Assembly: GCA_019801415.1 (NCBI GenBank)
Contig: JAHVJD010000004.1
Coordinates: 124,001-188,000, forward strand
Reading direction: 5' to 3'
DNA: 64,000 bases
Origin: Nocardioides marinus
Lineage (GTDB): Bacteria; Pseudomonadota; Alphaproteobacteria; Rhodobacterales; Rhodobacteraceae
Notes under the pieces: model-generated
What the model was told of the DNA's origin: nothing
The model's database searches: none
What the model saw: the letters and a program-made list of their open reading frames with translations, nothing else
Made by a program: the position numbers and the translations under genes
In this document: positions 47,696 through 58,634 of the stretch, piece by piece
Numbering within the stretch: the stretch's first letter is position 1
Layout: each line of letters opens with the position of its first letter

Positions 47696-48418
47696 ATGCC
47701 CAATCCAACAGCAGCCATGCTGGTCATCGGGGACGAGATCCTGTCGGGCCGCACGCGCGATGCGAACATGCATTACCTGGCCGGAGAGCTGACCAAGCAC
47801 GGGATCGACCTGAAAGAGGTGCGCATCGTCAGCGATGACGCTCCGGCGATCGTGGCGGCGGTACGGGCGCTGTCGGCGGCCTATGATCACGTGTTCACCA
47901 GCGGCGGCATCGGGCCGACCCATGACGACATCACCGCCGATTGCATCGCCGAGGCGTTTGACGCGCATCTGGATGTGCGTGCGGATGCCCGTGCGATCCT
48001 GCAGGCGCATTACGACACCCAGGGGCTGGAGCTGAACGAGGCCCGGCTGCGGATGGCGCGCATTCCCGAGGGGGCGGTGCTGATCGACAACCCGGTCTCG
48101 GCCGCGCCGGGGTTCACCCTGGGCAATGTGCATGTGATGGCTGGCGTGCCGATGATCTTCCAGGCGATGGTGGCCAGCGTGATGCCGACGCTGACCGGCG
48201 GCCAGCCGATGTTGTCCCAGACCCTGCGGGTGCAGCGCGGCGAGGGCGAGATTGCCGCGCCATTGCGCCAGCTGGCCGAGACCTATGATGACCTGACGGT
48301 CGGCTGCTATCCGTTCCAGAAGGACGGCGTCTTTGGTGCCAACATCGTGATCCGTGGCCATGACGGGGCGCGGATCGACGCGGCGATGACCGATCTCGCC
48401 CGGGAGCTGGGGCAGTGA
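47696..48418 (+). CDS. molybdopterin-binding domain protein, CinA N-terminal-like
   Basis: A 240-residue single-domain protein of the MoaB/Mog fold. It has AAMLVIGDEILSGRTRDANMHYLA at the N terminus and the phosphate-binding loop FTSGGIGPTHDDIT, as in the N-terminal half of CinA ('competence/damage-inducible protein A'). The C-terminal nicotinamide-nucleotide amidase domain of full CinA is absent. The family is also linked to ADP-ribose pyrophosphatase activity. The start at 47696 follows AAGGGAG. It overlaps the next (GNAT) gene by four bases. Confidence 0.88.
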   Translation: MPNPTAAMLVIGDEILSGRTRDANMHYLAGELTKHGIDLKEVRIVSDDAPAIVAAVRALSAAYDHVFTSGGIGPTHDDITADCIAEAFDAHLDVRADARAILQAHYDTQGLELNEARLRMARIPEGAVLIDNPVSAAPGFTLGNVHVMAGVPMIFQAMVASVMPTLTGGQPMLSQTLRVQRGEGEIAAPLRQLAETYDDLTVGCYPFQKDGVFGANIVIRGHDGARIDAAMTDLARELGQ

Positions 48419-49140
48419 CAACCGATCCGCGCTATTACGCGGTGACCGAAGCGACCTGGCCGCCTGCCGCAACGTGGCAGCTGGGCCCCGTCACCCTGCG
48501 CAAGGGGCTTGGTGGTGGTAGCCGGGTCTCGGCAGCGACAGTGGACGGGGCGGCTTCAGAGGCCGATATTGCAGCCGCCGAAGCCGAGATGCGGGCCATG
48601 GGGCAGGCGTGCCTTTTCATGATCCGCGACGGCCAGACGGCGCTGGATGCGCAGCTCGCTGCGCGCGGCTACACGGTGAAGGATCCGGTGAACCTCTGGG
48701 TCTGCCCGGTGACGCAGCTGACCGACAGGCCAGTGCCGCCGGTCACTGCCTTCTGCGTCTGGGAGCCCCTGGCGATCCAGCGCGAGATCTGGGCCCAGGG
48801 CGGCATTGGCCCGGAGCGGCTGGCGGTGATGGAGCGGGTTGCGGGGCCGAAGACGGCGCTCCTGGCGCGGCATCGCGACAAGCCGGCGGGCGCCGGTTTC
48901 GCGGCCATCCACGACGGCGTTGCGATGGTGCATGCGCTGGAGATCCTGCCGCATCAGCGCCGTGCGGGCATGGGGGCGTGGATGATGCGCCAGGCGGCGT
49001 TCTGGGCGTTGGAAAACGGTGCCACTGAAATGGCGGTCTTGTGTACGAAACGTAACGCGGGGGCAAACGGGCTTTATGCTTCCCTCGGCATGGCGCTTTC
49101 GGGAGAGTATCACTACCGGATTTTGCAGGAAGGTGATTGA
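48415..49140 (+). CDS. GNAT-family N-acetyltransferase
   Basis: A 241-residue protein. The acetyl-CoA loop is seen at about residues 178-200: ALEILPHQRRAGMGAWMMRQAAF, where the R/Q-x-x-G-x-G/A motif is QRRAGMGA. The adjacent ATEMAVLCTKRNAGANGLYASLGM block is the usual GNAT C-terminal strand and helix. The N-terminal 100 residues are less conserved. The GTG start (48415) overlaps the CinA-like stop by four bases. The substrate, an amine of unknown identity, cannot be deduced. The next gene starts three bases after its stop. Confidence 0.85.
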   Translation: MTTDPRYYAVTEATWPPAATWQLGPVTLRKGLGGGSRVSAATVDGAASEADIAAAEAEMRAMGQACLFMIRDGQTALDAQLAARGYTVKDPVNLWVCPVTQLTDRPVPPVTAFCVWEPLAIQREIWAQGGIGPERLAVMERVAGPKTALLARHRDKPAGAGFAAIHDGVAMVHALEILPHQRRAGMGAWMMRQAAFWALENGATEMAVLCTKRNAGANGLYASLGMALSGEYHYRILQEGD

Positions 49141-49143
49141 ACG

Positions 49144-49716
49144 ATGACGAACCAGACCCAGCCGACGGCTCTCGATCTGCCCATGGTGGACCCGCTGCCG
49201 CCCGAAACGCAGCGCTACTTCGATATCTGCGTGGAAAAGTTGGGCTTCGTGCCCAATGTGTTGAAGGCAAACGCCTTCGACATCGACAAGCTGAATGCCT
49301 TTACCGCGATGTACAACGACCTGATGCTGGCCGACAGCGGTCTCAGCAAGCTGGAGCGGGAGATGATCGCGGTGGTGGTGTCCTCGATCAACCGCTGCTT
49401 CTACTGCCTGGTCGCCCATGGGGCGGCGGTACGGCAACTGTCGGGCGATCCGGCACTGGGCGAAATGCTGGTGATGAATTACCGCGTCGCGCCACTGGAG
49501 CCGCGACAGCGGGCGATGCTGGACTTCGCCGCCAAGATGACCACCGCGAGCGCCGAGATCGAAGAAGCGGACCGGCAAGGTCTGCGGGACGTGGGCTTCA
49601 GCGACCGTGACATCTGGGACATTGCCAATGTGGCGGGGTTCTTCAACATGTCCAACCGCGTTGCCAGCGCCACGGCCATGGTCCCCAACCCGGAGTATCA
49701 CGGCCAGTGTCGCTGA
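49144..49716 (+). CDS. carboxymuconolactone decarboxylase/AhpD-like peroxidase-related protein
   Basis: A 190-residue helical protein. The redox motif C-x2-C-x3-H is present as NRCFYCLVAHG, in the same context as AhpD. Surrounding helices (SKLEREMIAVVVSS, LEPRQRAMLDFAAKMTTAS) match the 'uncharacterised peroxidase-related enzyme' group. It may reduce peroxides with help of a thiol partner. It follows the GNAT gene after three bases, so these genes form one operon with the CinA-like gene. Its last ten bases overlap the OmpA-protein start. Confidence 0.88.
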   Translation: MTNQTQPTALDLPMVDPLPPETQRYFDICVEKLGFVPNVLKANAFDIDKLNAFTAMYNDLMLADSGLSKLEREMIAVVVSSINRCFYCLVAHGAAVRQLSGDPALGEMLVMNYRVAPLEPRQRAMLDFAAKMTTASAEIEEADRQGLRDVGFSDRDIWDIANVAGFFNMSNRVASATAMVPNPEYHGQCR

Positions 49717-50666
49717 GGCGCTTGTGGTGTCTGCAGGTGGCGGGCCTGCGCTGGCTCGCCTATGTCTGCATGCTGGTGGCGATCGCCCCTGCACGGTTGG
49801 CCGCTGCCGAGTTGATGCTGCCCGCAGAGGCCGAAGCGCTGTCTCAGCGCGACACGGCTCTGGGGGTGTACCAGCTGCCCACGGGCCCCGAGCGCGCGGA
49901 CGAAGTGCCCTCGCAGGCCTTTGAAGGGCGGATCAGTCGCCGGACTTGGCGCCTGCCGCCCGCGGGCAGCGCGCTGGAGGTGCTGGTGTCCCTGCGGGCT
50001 CAGCTGGTGGAACAGGGCTACGAGGTACACCTTGACTGTGCGGCACGCGACTGTGGCGGTTTCGACTTTCGCTTCGGGATCGAGGTGGTTCCGGCGCCGG
50101 ACATGATGGTCGACATCTCGACCTATCACTTCCTCTCCGCCAGCCGAGGGGACGAGGCGGTGTCGCTGCTGGCGTCGCCGGCAGGGGGGGTGACCTTCTT
50201 GCAGATCATCACCGTGCAACCGCCCGAAGCGGCTGCTGCGGTGACGGTGTCGAAACCTGCGGCCCTGCCGGCGGTGCCGGGGCCGTCGCTGGTGGACCTG
50301 GCGAAGACGCTGGAAGTGCGCGGCCACGTGGTTCTGACGGACCTGGATTTCGAAAGCGGATCCACCCGCCTGCAGGAGGGTGCGTTTCCCAGTCTGCGCG
50401 CACTCGCCGCCTTTCTGGGCGACAATCCGCAATACCGCCTGCTGCTGGTTGGCCACACCGACACGGTCGGATCGTTGCAGCAGAACATCGGCATTTCCGA
50501 GCGCCGGGCGCAGGCGGTCAAGGATTACCTGACGCAGAGATTGGAGGCGGATGGCTCCCGGATCGATGTCGCCGGAGCCGGGTTCCTGGCGCCGATTGCC
50601 AGCAATCTGACGACCGAGGGGCGTCTGGCCAACCGGCGGGTCGAAGCGGTGTTGCTGACGGAGTGA
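49707..50666 (+). CDS. OmpA-family C-terminal domain protein, exported
   Basis: A 319-residue exported protein. The GTG start at 49707 lies inside the end of the previous gene and gives a signal segment to about residue 33 (VCMLVAIAPARLAAAE). Residues 35-190 are family-specific, with two cysteines (LDCAARDCGGFDF). The C-terminal OmpA domain (about 210-315) has the peptidoglycan-binding LLLVGHTDTVGSLQQNIGISERRAQAVKDYL block (quoted in two parts: GHTDTVGS and SERRAQAV) and NRRVEAVL. It probably tethers the envelope to peptidoglycan. Confidence 0.85.
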   Translation: MSLRRLWCLQVAGLRWLAYVCMLVAIAPARLAAAELMLPAEAEALSQRDTALGVYQLPTGPERADEVPSQAFEGRISRRTWRLPPAGSALEVLVSLRAQLVEQGYEVHLDCAARDCGGFDFRFGIEVVPAPDMMVDISTYHFLSASRGDEAVSLLASPAGGVTFLQIITVQPPEAAAAVTVSKPAALPAVPGPSLVDLAKTLEVRGHVVLTDLDFESGSTRLQEGAFPSLRALAAFLGDNPQYRLLLVGHTDTVGSLQQNIGISERRAQAVKDYLTQRLEADGSRIDVAGAGFLAPIASNLTTEGRLANRRVEAVLLTE

Positions 50667-50765
50667 TCCGGGGCTTGCCGCCTTATGTTGCGCACACTCG
50701 ACCGACAGCGGCGCGATCCGCTTGGCGCCTGAAGGGGGCAAAGGTGCGCAGGCTCAGCATGGCAC

Positions 50766-50794
50766 AAAAAAGCCCCCGCAGCGGATGCGGGGGC
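50766..50794 (-). terminator. Rho-independent terminator after the LysR gene
   Basis: Read on the minus strand, GCCCCCGCA and TGCGGGGGC pair perfectly around a five-base loop and are followed by TTTTTT. It lies 42 bases past the LysR stop and is a textbook intrinsic terminator. Confidence 0.9.
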
Positions 50795-50836
50795 AGGTCT
50801 TCGAGGGATGTCTTGGTCCGGTGTGAGCCGGGGAGG

Positions 50837-51748
50837 TCAGGTCTTCCAGTCCGAGGGGTCGCGGTCAGCAAAGGCCGCCACCAGAAAATCGATGAAGGCG
50901 CGGACCTTGGGCTGGGTGAACTTGCCCGGCGGGTAGACCGCATAGATGCCTTGGGTTTCCACCGGCAGGCTGGGCATCACGTCTTCGACAAGCCCTTCGG
51001 CCATGGCCGAAGCGTAGAGGTAGCTCGGCAGATAGGCGATGCCGAGGCCGGAAATCGCCGCATTCAGCAGTGACTGGCCGTCATTCACCGACAGCCAGCC
51101 GGAGGTGCGCACCTGGCGCTTCTCTCCCGAGGGGGCGGTGATCTTCCAGACGTTGCCGCTGGACTGGCTGGAATAATGCAGCAGCTTGTGGGCGTTCAGC
51201 TCGTCGATCTTCTGCGGGCGGCCGAATTTCTCCAGGTAGGCGGGCGAGGCGATCATCCGCTTGGTGGTCTCGGTCAGCTTGCGGGCGCGCAGGGAGCTGT
51301 CCTCCAGCTCGCCGATCCGCACCGCCATGTCGAAGCCTTCGGAAATCAGCTCAACGTAGCGGTTGTTCAGAACCATGTTGACGGTGATGTCCGGGAAGTC
51401 GCGCAGGAAATCCGACAGCACCGGCGACAGGTGGTTGACGCCGAAATCGGTGGCGACCGAAATCCGCAAGAGGCCGGAGGGCGCCGACTGCATCGAGGTG
51501 ACCAGCGCATCCGCTTCGCCCGCATCGTTCAGGACGCGGCGGGCGCGGTCGTAGTAGGCAAGGCCGATCTCGGTCGGCGACACCCGGCGGGTGGTGCGGT
51601 TCAGCAGCCGCGCGCCTAGGCGGGCCTCAAGGCTGGAGACATGTTTGGAGACGGCGGATTTGGAGATCCCCATCTTGCGCGCCGCGTCGGTGAACCCGCC
51701 CTGGTCCACCACATTGGCAAAGGCCTCCATTTCGGTCAGTCGATCCAT
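50837..51748 (-). CDS. LysR-family transcriptional regulator
   Basis: A 303-residue DNA-binding regulator. The N-terminal winged helix-turn-helix is MEAFANVVDQGGFTDAARKMGISKSAVSKHVSSLEARLG (residues 7-45, quoted only by position and the core GGFTDAARKMGISKSAVSKH). The substrate-binding domain covers about 90-295 and belongs to the common CrgA-like type (LRISVATDFGVNHLSPVL, DMAVRIGELEDSSLRARKL). It is divergent from the NIPSNAP-ABM pair, 220 bases away, which it may regulate. No inducer can be named. Confidence 0.9.
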   Translation of the reverse strand: MDRLTEMEAFANVVDQGGFTDAARKMGISKSAVSKHVSSLEARLGARLLNRTTRRVSPTEIGLAYYDRARRVLNDAGEADALVTSMQSAPSGLLRISVATDFGVNHLSPVLSDFLRDFPDITVNMVLNNRYVELISEGFDMAVRIGELEDSSLRARKLTETTKRMIASPAYLEKFGRPQKIDELNAHKLLHYSSQSSGNVWKITAPSGEKRQVRTSGWLSVNDGQSLLNAAISGLGIAYLPSYLYASAMAEGLVEDVMPSLPVETQGIYAVYPPGKFTQPKVRAFIDFLVAAFADRDPSDWKT

Positions 51749-51968
51749 GATCCGGCGTCCTCATCATCCTCGGGTTGAGGTGAACTTGCCGGTGAAATCG
51801 GGCAAGATCGGGGCGCAGGTGGGATAATTGCGGGGTTTTGATGGGATCGTTTGCGCTGTGGAAACGGCCAGCTTGCGCTGCGATTACGAAGACTTCGATG
51901 CAGGGCGAAGCATTTGGCTCGGTGCAGCTGCTAGCTCTGGGCCTGCAACAACCCCGGAGAACCGCCAT

Positions 51969-52304
51969 ATGCTGACCTGTGTCATCCGCTATCACATCGA
52001 CCCGACCAAACGGTCAGAATTCGAACAATACGCCCGCACCTGGGGGCAGGCGATCCCGCGCTGCGGTGCGGATCTGGTTGGCTATTACGCCCCGCATGAA
52101 GGCTCGTCGACGCTGGCCTACGGGATATACAATGTCGCCAGCCTGGCGGACTATGAAGCCTACCGCGCGCGGCTGGCGGCGGATCCGCTGGGGCGGGAGA
52201 ATTATGAATTTGCACAGCGCGAGCGGTTTCTGCTGCGCGAGGACCGGACCTGGCTGCGGCGTGTCCCGGGCTCGCAGGGGGATAAAGGAAAGGGAGCGGC
52301 ATGA
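51969..52304 (+). CDS. NIPSNAP-family protein
   Basis: A 111-residue dimeric alpha/beta-barrel protein: VIRYHIDPTKRSEFEQYARTW, GADLVGYYAPHEGSSTLAYGIYNV and YEAYRARLAADP are the family's usual blocks. NIPSNAP domains are relatives of antibiotic-biosynthesis monooxygenases, and no general activity is established. The start at 51969 follows GGAG. The stop overlaps the next gene's ATG by four bases, so two barrel proteins of related fold are translated together. A longer frame beginning at 51828 has no ribosome site. Confidence 0.85.
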   Translation: MLTCVIRYHIDPTKRSEFEQYARTWGQAIPRCGADLVGYYAPHEGSSTLAYGIYNVASLADYEAYRARLAADPLGRENYEFAQRERFLLREDRTWLRRVPGSQGDKGKGAA

Positions 52305-52675
52305 TCGCAGTCATTTTTGAAGTGGAGATCGCCGAGGGCGAGAAGGACAGTTACCTGGCGGCTGCCGCCGCGTTGCGGCCCCTGTTGGAGGAAGTCGACG
52401 GCTTTGTGTCGATTGAGCGGTTCCAGAGCCTCGCCAATCCGGAGAAGCTGCTGTCGCTGTCCTTCTGGCGTGACGAGGAAGCGGTGGCGCGCTGGCGACA
52501 GATGTCGGAACATCGCTCTGCACAGGTGCAGGGGCGGTCAGGGATCTTTGCCGACTACCGCTTGCGGGTGGCAGGGGTTATCCGTGACTACGGTTTGCAG
52601 GACCGGACACAGGCGCCGCAGGACAGCCGCGCCGTTCATGGGGCGGCAGGATCGGCAGGCGTCACAGAAGCCTGA
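52301..52675 (+). CDS. antibiotic biosynthesis monooxygenase (ABM) domain protein
   Basis: A 124-residue protein of the ABM fold: VIFEVEIAEGEKDSYLAAAAAL, VDGFVSIERFQSLANPEKLLSLSFWRDEEAVARWR (quoted in part) and HRSAQ. Members act as small oxygenases or haem- or quinone-related enzymes, and many are uncharacterised. It overlaps the NIPSNAP gene by four bases. Its 3' end overlaps the convergent zntB gene by 14 bases, so the last few residues are encoded opposite zntB. Confidence 0.85.
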   Translation: MIAVIFEVEIAEGEKDSYLAAAAALRPLLEEVDGFVSIERFQSLANPEKLLSLSFWRDEEAVARWRQMSEHRSAQVQGRSGIFADYRLRVAGVIRDYGLQDRTQAPQDSRAVHGAAGSAGVTEA

Positions 52676-53603
52676 GCCAGCGCATCACCAGCAGCATGCC
52701 CGCGCCCAAGCCCAGCAGGCTGAGGCAGAGGATGGGGAAGGCCAACGGCGATTCCGCGCCCGGGATACCGGCGAGGTTCACGCCGAACAGGCCGGTCAGG
52801 AACCCGAGCGGCAGGAACAGCGCCGCCACCACCGACAGCGCATAGCTGTTGCGGCCCATCTGCCGCGCCAGTTCGGCATCGGTGTGGTCCCGCAGCACGG
52901 CGAGCCGCCCGGTCAGCGATTGCAGCGTTTCCGCCGACAGGGTGAACAGGTTCACCGCTTCGCGCAGATGCAGCTGTTCGTCTTCCGAGAACAGCTGCTC
53001 TCCGGTTTCCTGCAGGTTCAGCAGGGCTTCGCGCTGCGGTTCCAGGTAGCGATACAGCTTCAACACATTGCGACGCGGTGCCTTGAGCGCCTCGGCGGCG
53101 GGCAGGGTGCCGTCCTCGGTCATTTCCTCCAGCGCTTCGGTTGAGGCGCTGAGTTCCAGCACGACGTCGCGGGTGTGCAGCGCCAGACCGTTGATAAGAC
53201 GGTAGAGGAATTCGCCCGGCGCTTGCGGGCCGTGGCCGGTGCTGCATTCAGCGCGGATTGCATCCAGCGCGAAGGTCTTGCGCAGGCGCACGGTGACGAT
53301 GGTGCGGCTGGTTGCCCAGATCCTGAGCGACAGCATCTCGGCGGCCTTGGCGCCGGGGTTGCGGTTCACCGTGCGCAGGTTCAGGATCAGCCCGTCTTCG
53401 AACATGTCACAGCGGGGGCGGGTTTCGCTCTGCAGCAGCGCCTGTCCGGGAATGCTGGGAAGCTGCGCTGCGCACCAGTCGGCCAGCTCCGGGTCCGCAA
53501 GATCGAAATGCAGCCAGCGGTAGCGCCCCGGCCCGGTCACGCTGGTGTCCGCCGCGGGGCGGGCAGTGCCATCGGCCCAGAGGTCGTAAGCGGAAATCGG
53601 CAT
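52662..53603 (-). CDS. zntB: CorA-family zinc transporter ZntB
   Basis: A 313-residue inner-membrane metal transporter. A long cytoplasmic N-terminal domain (residues 1-250) ends in helices such as LYRYLEPQREALLNLQETG. Two C-terminal membrane helices flank the selectivity motif G-x-N (GLFGVNLAGIPG near residue 278). The sequence of that loop and the acidic-poor linker fit ZntB rather than the CorA magnesium channel, though CorA-like proteins are hard to separate by eye. It is convergent with the ABM gene and overlaps it by 14 bases. Confidence 0.82.
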   Translation of the reverse strand: MPISAYDLWADGTARPAADTSVTGPGRYRWLHFDLADPELADWCAAQLPSIPGQALLQSETRPRCDMFEDGLILNLRTVNRNPGAKAAEMLSLRIWATSRTIVTVRLRKTFALDAIRAECSTGHGPQAPGEFLYRLINGLALHTRDVVLELSASTEALEEMTEDGTLPAAEALKAPRRNVLKLYRYLEPQREALLNLQETGEQLFSEDEQLHLREAVNLFTLSAETLQSLTGRLAVLRDHTDAELARQMGRNSYALSVVAALFLPLGFLTGLFGVNLAGIPGAESPLAFPILCLSLLGLGAGMLLVMRWLRLL

Positions 53604-53809
53604 TGCGCGGCCTCGTTTGCTACCGTTTTACCATGGGTAGCGCGGATGCGCCCATGCCGCCAGTTTCATTGAAGAAATTCGGCGTGGTTTGTCCCGCTGA
53701 AGCTGCACGAGGAGAGGGGCGGGCGAATAGTTGGTGAGGTTTGCGCTTGCCCGGGGTGTCCCGGAAGTGCGGGGGGCAGGGTCGCTCGTGTGGTAGGGCA
53801 GGAAGATAC

Positions 53810-53841
53810 GCGGCTTCCGGGCCTTTCGACCCAGAAGCCGC
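53810..53841 (-). terminator. hairpin after the PfpI gene
   Basis: GCGGCTTC (53810-53817) pairs with GAAGCCGC (53834-53841), with three further inner pairs (GGG/CCC). It lies just past the minus-strand stop but lacks a clear T-run, so its termination strength is uncertain. The rest of 53604-53867 shows no gene. Confidence 0.45.
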
Positions 53842-53867
53842 GCCTGCATCATTGGCACAGCGTTGTG

Positions 53868-54428
53868 TCAGCCCTGGCTGCGCTGATGCGTGCCTTCCTC
53901 GATCTCTTCGGTGATCTTGGAGACGAAGGTCTTCAGGTCGTCGGGCTGGCGGCTGGTGACGATGCCCTGATCCGCCACGACCTCGACATCCTGCCAGTTC
54001 GCCCCGGCGTTGATGATGTCGGTCTTGATCGAATGGTAGGAGGTCATGTCACGGCCCTTGGCGATCCCGGCCTCGGCCAGGACCCAGGGGGCGTGGCAGA
54101 CCGCGGCGATCACTTTGCCGCCCTCGTAAAAGGCTTTGACGAGGTTGAGGACGTCTTCCTCGACCCGCAGCAGGTCGGGGTTGATCTGGCCGCCCGGGAT
54201 GACCAGAGCATCGTAATCCTCGGCCTTGGCATCGGCGATTTTCAGATCCGCCTCTGCCTCGCGGCCCCAGTCGCTGCCTTCCCAGCCCTTGATCGCCTTT
54301 CCGTCGAGCGTCGCGACATGGACCTCGGCGCCCTTGACGCGCAGCTGGTCCCGCGGAAATTCCAGTTCCGACTGTTCGAAACCGTGGGTGGCGATGATCA
54401 GGATTTTTGCGTCTGCGATTTTGGGCAT
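53868..54428 (-). CDS. DJ-1/PfpI-family protein (general stress protein type)
   Basis: A 186-residue class I glutamine-amidotransferase-like protein. It has the PfpI pattern ILIIATHGFEQSELEFPRDQL, DALVIPGGQINPD and the nucleophile elbow IAAVCHAPWVLAEAG, with the reactive cysteine followed by histidine. Later blocks are RDMTSYHSIKTDIINAG and QGIVTSRQPDDL. Relatives are described as proteases, glyoxalases or deglycases (YhbO/YraA-like), and the true activity is debated. The start at 54428 follows GAGGA. It is 133 bases downstream of fadH on the same strand and may share its transcript. Confidence 0.9.
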   Translation of the reverse strand: MPKIADAKILIIATHGFEQSELEFPRDQLRVKGAEVHVATLDGKAIKGWEGSDWGREAEADLKIADAKAEDYDALVIPGGQINPDLLRVEEDVLNLVKAFYEGGKVIAAVCHAPWVLAEAGIAKGRDMTSYHSIKTDIINAGANWQDVEVVADQGIVTSRQPDDLKTFVSKITEEIEEGTHQRSQG

Positions 54429-54561
54429 ATCAGAGTCCTCTTCTTGCCAGGATTTATGTACCGCCCCTGAGGACGGCCTCGCAGAAGCAATGCGCCGCGG
54501 CCCGGATTGGTTCCGAGCCGCGGGCGAAGCAGAAGGGGAATGGCCGGTGAAAGGCGGCGCT

Positions 54562-56640
<2,079 letters not shown>

Positions 56641-56724
56641 TCACGAGGAAACGCGGCGTCACCCTCTTGCGTGCCGCGGCGGCAATCGGTCTAAAGGGAT
56701 GGCTGCAACGCCAAGGAGAGCCTG

Positions 56725-57207
56725 ATGACGCCCGAAGAAATTGCCAATCTGCCCTATCGCGCGAATGTGGGCGTCATGCTGATCAACGCCGAGGGCGCGG
56801 TATTCGTGGGGCAGCGCCGAGACCGGTTCAAGGATGCCTGGCAGATGCCGCAGGGCGGGATCGACGCGGGCGAGGACCCGCGCGCCGCAGCCCTGCGCGA
56901 GCTGGAAGAGGAAACCGGTGTCTCGCCGGAACTGGTGGAGATCATTGCCGAATCGGACGGCTGGCTGCCCTATGATCTGCCGCATGACGTGGTGCCCAAG
57001 TTCTGGGGGGGCAAGTACCGCGGCCAGCAGCAGAAATGGTATCTCATGCGGTTCCTTGGCACGGATGATCAGGTCAACATCGACACCGAACACCCTGAGT
57101 TCTCGGCCTGGTGCTGGCAACCGGTCGACAGCCTGGTGGAGAAGATCGTGCCCTTCAAGCGCGAGGTCTATGCCCGGGTGGTCGAGGAGTTCAGGGAGTA
57201 TCTGTGA
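56725..57207 (+). CDS. rppH: RNA pyrophosphohydrolase
   Basis: A 160-residue Nudix hydrolase that removes pyrophosphate from the 5' end of mRNAs and so starts RNase E decay. The Nudix box is [22 protein letters not shown] (residues 46-67, cited by its ends GGIDAGEDP and RELEEETG). RppH-specific features are [11 protein letters not shown] at the N terminus and [11 protein letters not shown]. The start at 56725 follows AAGGAGAG. A hypothetical exported protein begins one base after its stop, so both are probably on one transcript. Confidence 0.95.
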   Translation: MTPEEIANLPYRANVGVMLINAEGAVFVGQRRDRFKDAWQMPQGGIDAGEDPRAAALRELEEETGVSPELVEIIAESDGWLPYDLPHDVVPKFWGGKYRGQQQKWYLMRFLGTDDQVNIDTEHPEFSAWCWQPVDSLVEKIVPFKREVYARVVEEFREYL

Positions 57208-57208
57208 G

Positions 57209-57745
57209 ATGCCTGTTTTCAAAGAACTGATCGCAAGCTCTGCCCGTCTTGCGGGGCTGCGCGATCTGGCCGCGGCCTGCGGCGCGGTCGTGGCGGCCAG
57301 TCCCGCAGCGGCGCTGAGCTGCCTGCCCTGGGGACCGGCGGATGCTTATCTGGAAGCGGCCAACTCCAGCAGCGCCTACAATGTCATCGCCGGAGAGCTG
57401 CGCTTTGACGAGACGCAGCTGCCGCGCTCGCACTCCGAAAACCCCGAAGACATGCCGGAGCTGAGCCGCATCCCGGCACAGATCTCGGGCAAGCTGCTGG
57501 ACGGGAAATACTTCTCTCAGCGTGTGTCTGTCCCGGCGGTGCTGGAGGTGGAATGCGCCGGCCCGTGGTGCGCGGGGGCGCGGTCGGGCGTGGATTACGT
57601 GCTGTTCGCCGAGCAGCGCGGAGGCGAACTTGTGGTTCGCCTCGGCGCCTGTGGTGGTTTTGCCTTTGACGACACCCCCGAGGTGCGCCGCACCGTGCTG
57701 GAGTGCCACCGTGGCGGCAGCTGCGCGCCGCTGGCGCCGCGCTGA
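57209..57745 (+). CDS. hypothetical exported cysteine-rich protein
   Basis: A 178-residue protein I cannot assign. The N terminus has a hydrophobic signal-like segment at about 15-37 (GLRDLAAACGAVVAASPAAALS). The rest is a small beta-rich domain with seven cysteines, among them LSCLPWGPADAY, VECAGPWCAGA, LGACGGFAFDD and LECHRGGSCAP, well suited to disulfides in the periplasm. The start at 57209 is one base after the rppH stop. Codon use fits the region. It may be a small periplasmic binding or inhibitor protein, but there is no direct evidence. Confidence 0.65.
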   Translation: MPVFKELIASSARLAGLRDLAAACGAVVAASPAAALSCLPWGPADAYLEAANSSSAYNVIAGELRFDETQLPRSHSENPEDMPELSRIPAQISGKLLDGKYFSQRVSVPAVLEVECAGPWCAGARSGVDYVLFAEQRGGELVVRLGACGGFAFDDTPEVRRTVLECHRGGSCAPLAPR

Positions 57746-57754
57746 CGTGCCCGG

Positions 57755-58624
57755 TTAGCGAGCGGTGGCGGCCTGCCGCCGCAGCCGCAACCTGCCTTGC
57801 CCGAGCCACAGGCTGAACAGGGCAAGGCTGGCGCCCAGCATCTGGTTCGCGGTCAGGGTTTCATTCAGCAACAGCCACCCCAGCACGACAGCGGACAGCG
57901 GGCTGAACACCCCCAGCAGCGAAACCTGTGCAGGGTCGAGCCGCGCCAATCCCCGGAACCACAGAATATAGGTCAGCGCGCCGCCGATCAGGCTCATGTA
58001 GGCGAGGCCCGCGATATTGGCCGCGGTGAACTGCGGCAGGTCGGGCACCATCCACAAGGTGACGGGAACCAGCAGCAGTCCGCCCGCGGTCAGCTGCCAT
58101 GCGGTGAAGGTCAGCGGAGGCACCGGTGGTTGCCACTTGCGGCTCAGCACCACGCCCGCCGCCATCGACAGCGCACCGCCGAGGCCCGCCAGCACACCGA
58201 TGGTATCCAGCCGTGCGGCCGGGGTCAGCACCAGCAGGGCAACACCTGCGATGCTCAGCAGCGCGGCGGTGACGGCGGCGGCGCGGACCGGGGTGTTCAG
58301 CAGCAGCGCCGACAGGAACACCACGATCAGCGGCTGTACCGCCCCCAATGTGGCCGCGACCCCGCCCGGCAGCCGATAGGCCGACAAGAACAGCAGCCCC
58401 CAAAACAGCGAGAAATTCAGCGCTCCCAGCAGCAGCAGCCGTGGAATCCAGTGAAGCGGCGGCAGCTCGCGCACGAGCAGCAGCAGCAACAGCCCCGCCG
58501 GCAGGGCCCGCAGCAGGGCCACCACCAGCGGCGAGTGCCCCGGCAGCAGCGTGGTGGTCACGATATAGCTGCTGCCCCAGATCGCGGGGGCCAGGGCAGT
58601 CAGAAAAAGCGTTCGGACGGACAT
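57755..58624 (-). CDS. EamA/DMT family transporter, MarR-controlled
   Basis: A 289-residue inner-membrane exporter with ten helices in two EamA repeats: LTALAPAIWGSSYIVTTTLLPG at the start and LIGGALTYILWFRGLARLDPAQVSLLGVFSPLSAV (quoted in part) in the second repeat. The start at 58624 follows AAGGAGAG. It is divergent from a MarR regulator with 75 bases between starts, where two palindromic operators sit. That arrangement usually means efflux induced by a small aromatic or toxic compound. The substrate is not known. Confidence 0.88.
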   Translation of the reverse strand: MSVRTLFLTALAPAIWGSSYIVTTTLLPGHSPLVVALLRALPAGLLLLLLVRELPPLHWIPRLLLLGALNFSLFWGLLFLSAYRLPGGVAATLGAVQPLIVVFLSALLLNTPVRAAAVTAALLSIAGVALLVLTPAARLDTIGVLAGLGGALSMAAGVVLSRKWQPPVPPLTFTAWQLTAGGLLLVPVTLWMVPDLPQFTAANIAGLAYMSLIGGALTYILWFRGLARLDPAQVSLLGVFSPLSAVVLGWLLLNETLTANQMLGASLALFSLWLGQGRLRLRRQAATAR

Positions 58625-58634
58625 GGGACTCTCC

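Noticed and set aside
47648-48472. N-terminal extension of sfsA on the minus strand
   Set aside because: It runs antisense through the CinA-like gene; the ATG at 47647 gives the standard SfsA N terminus.
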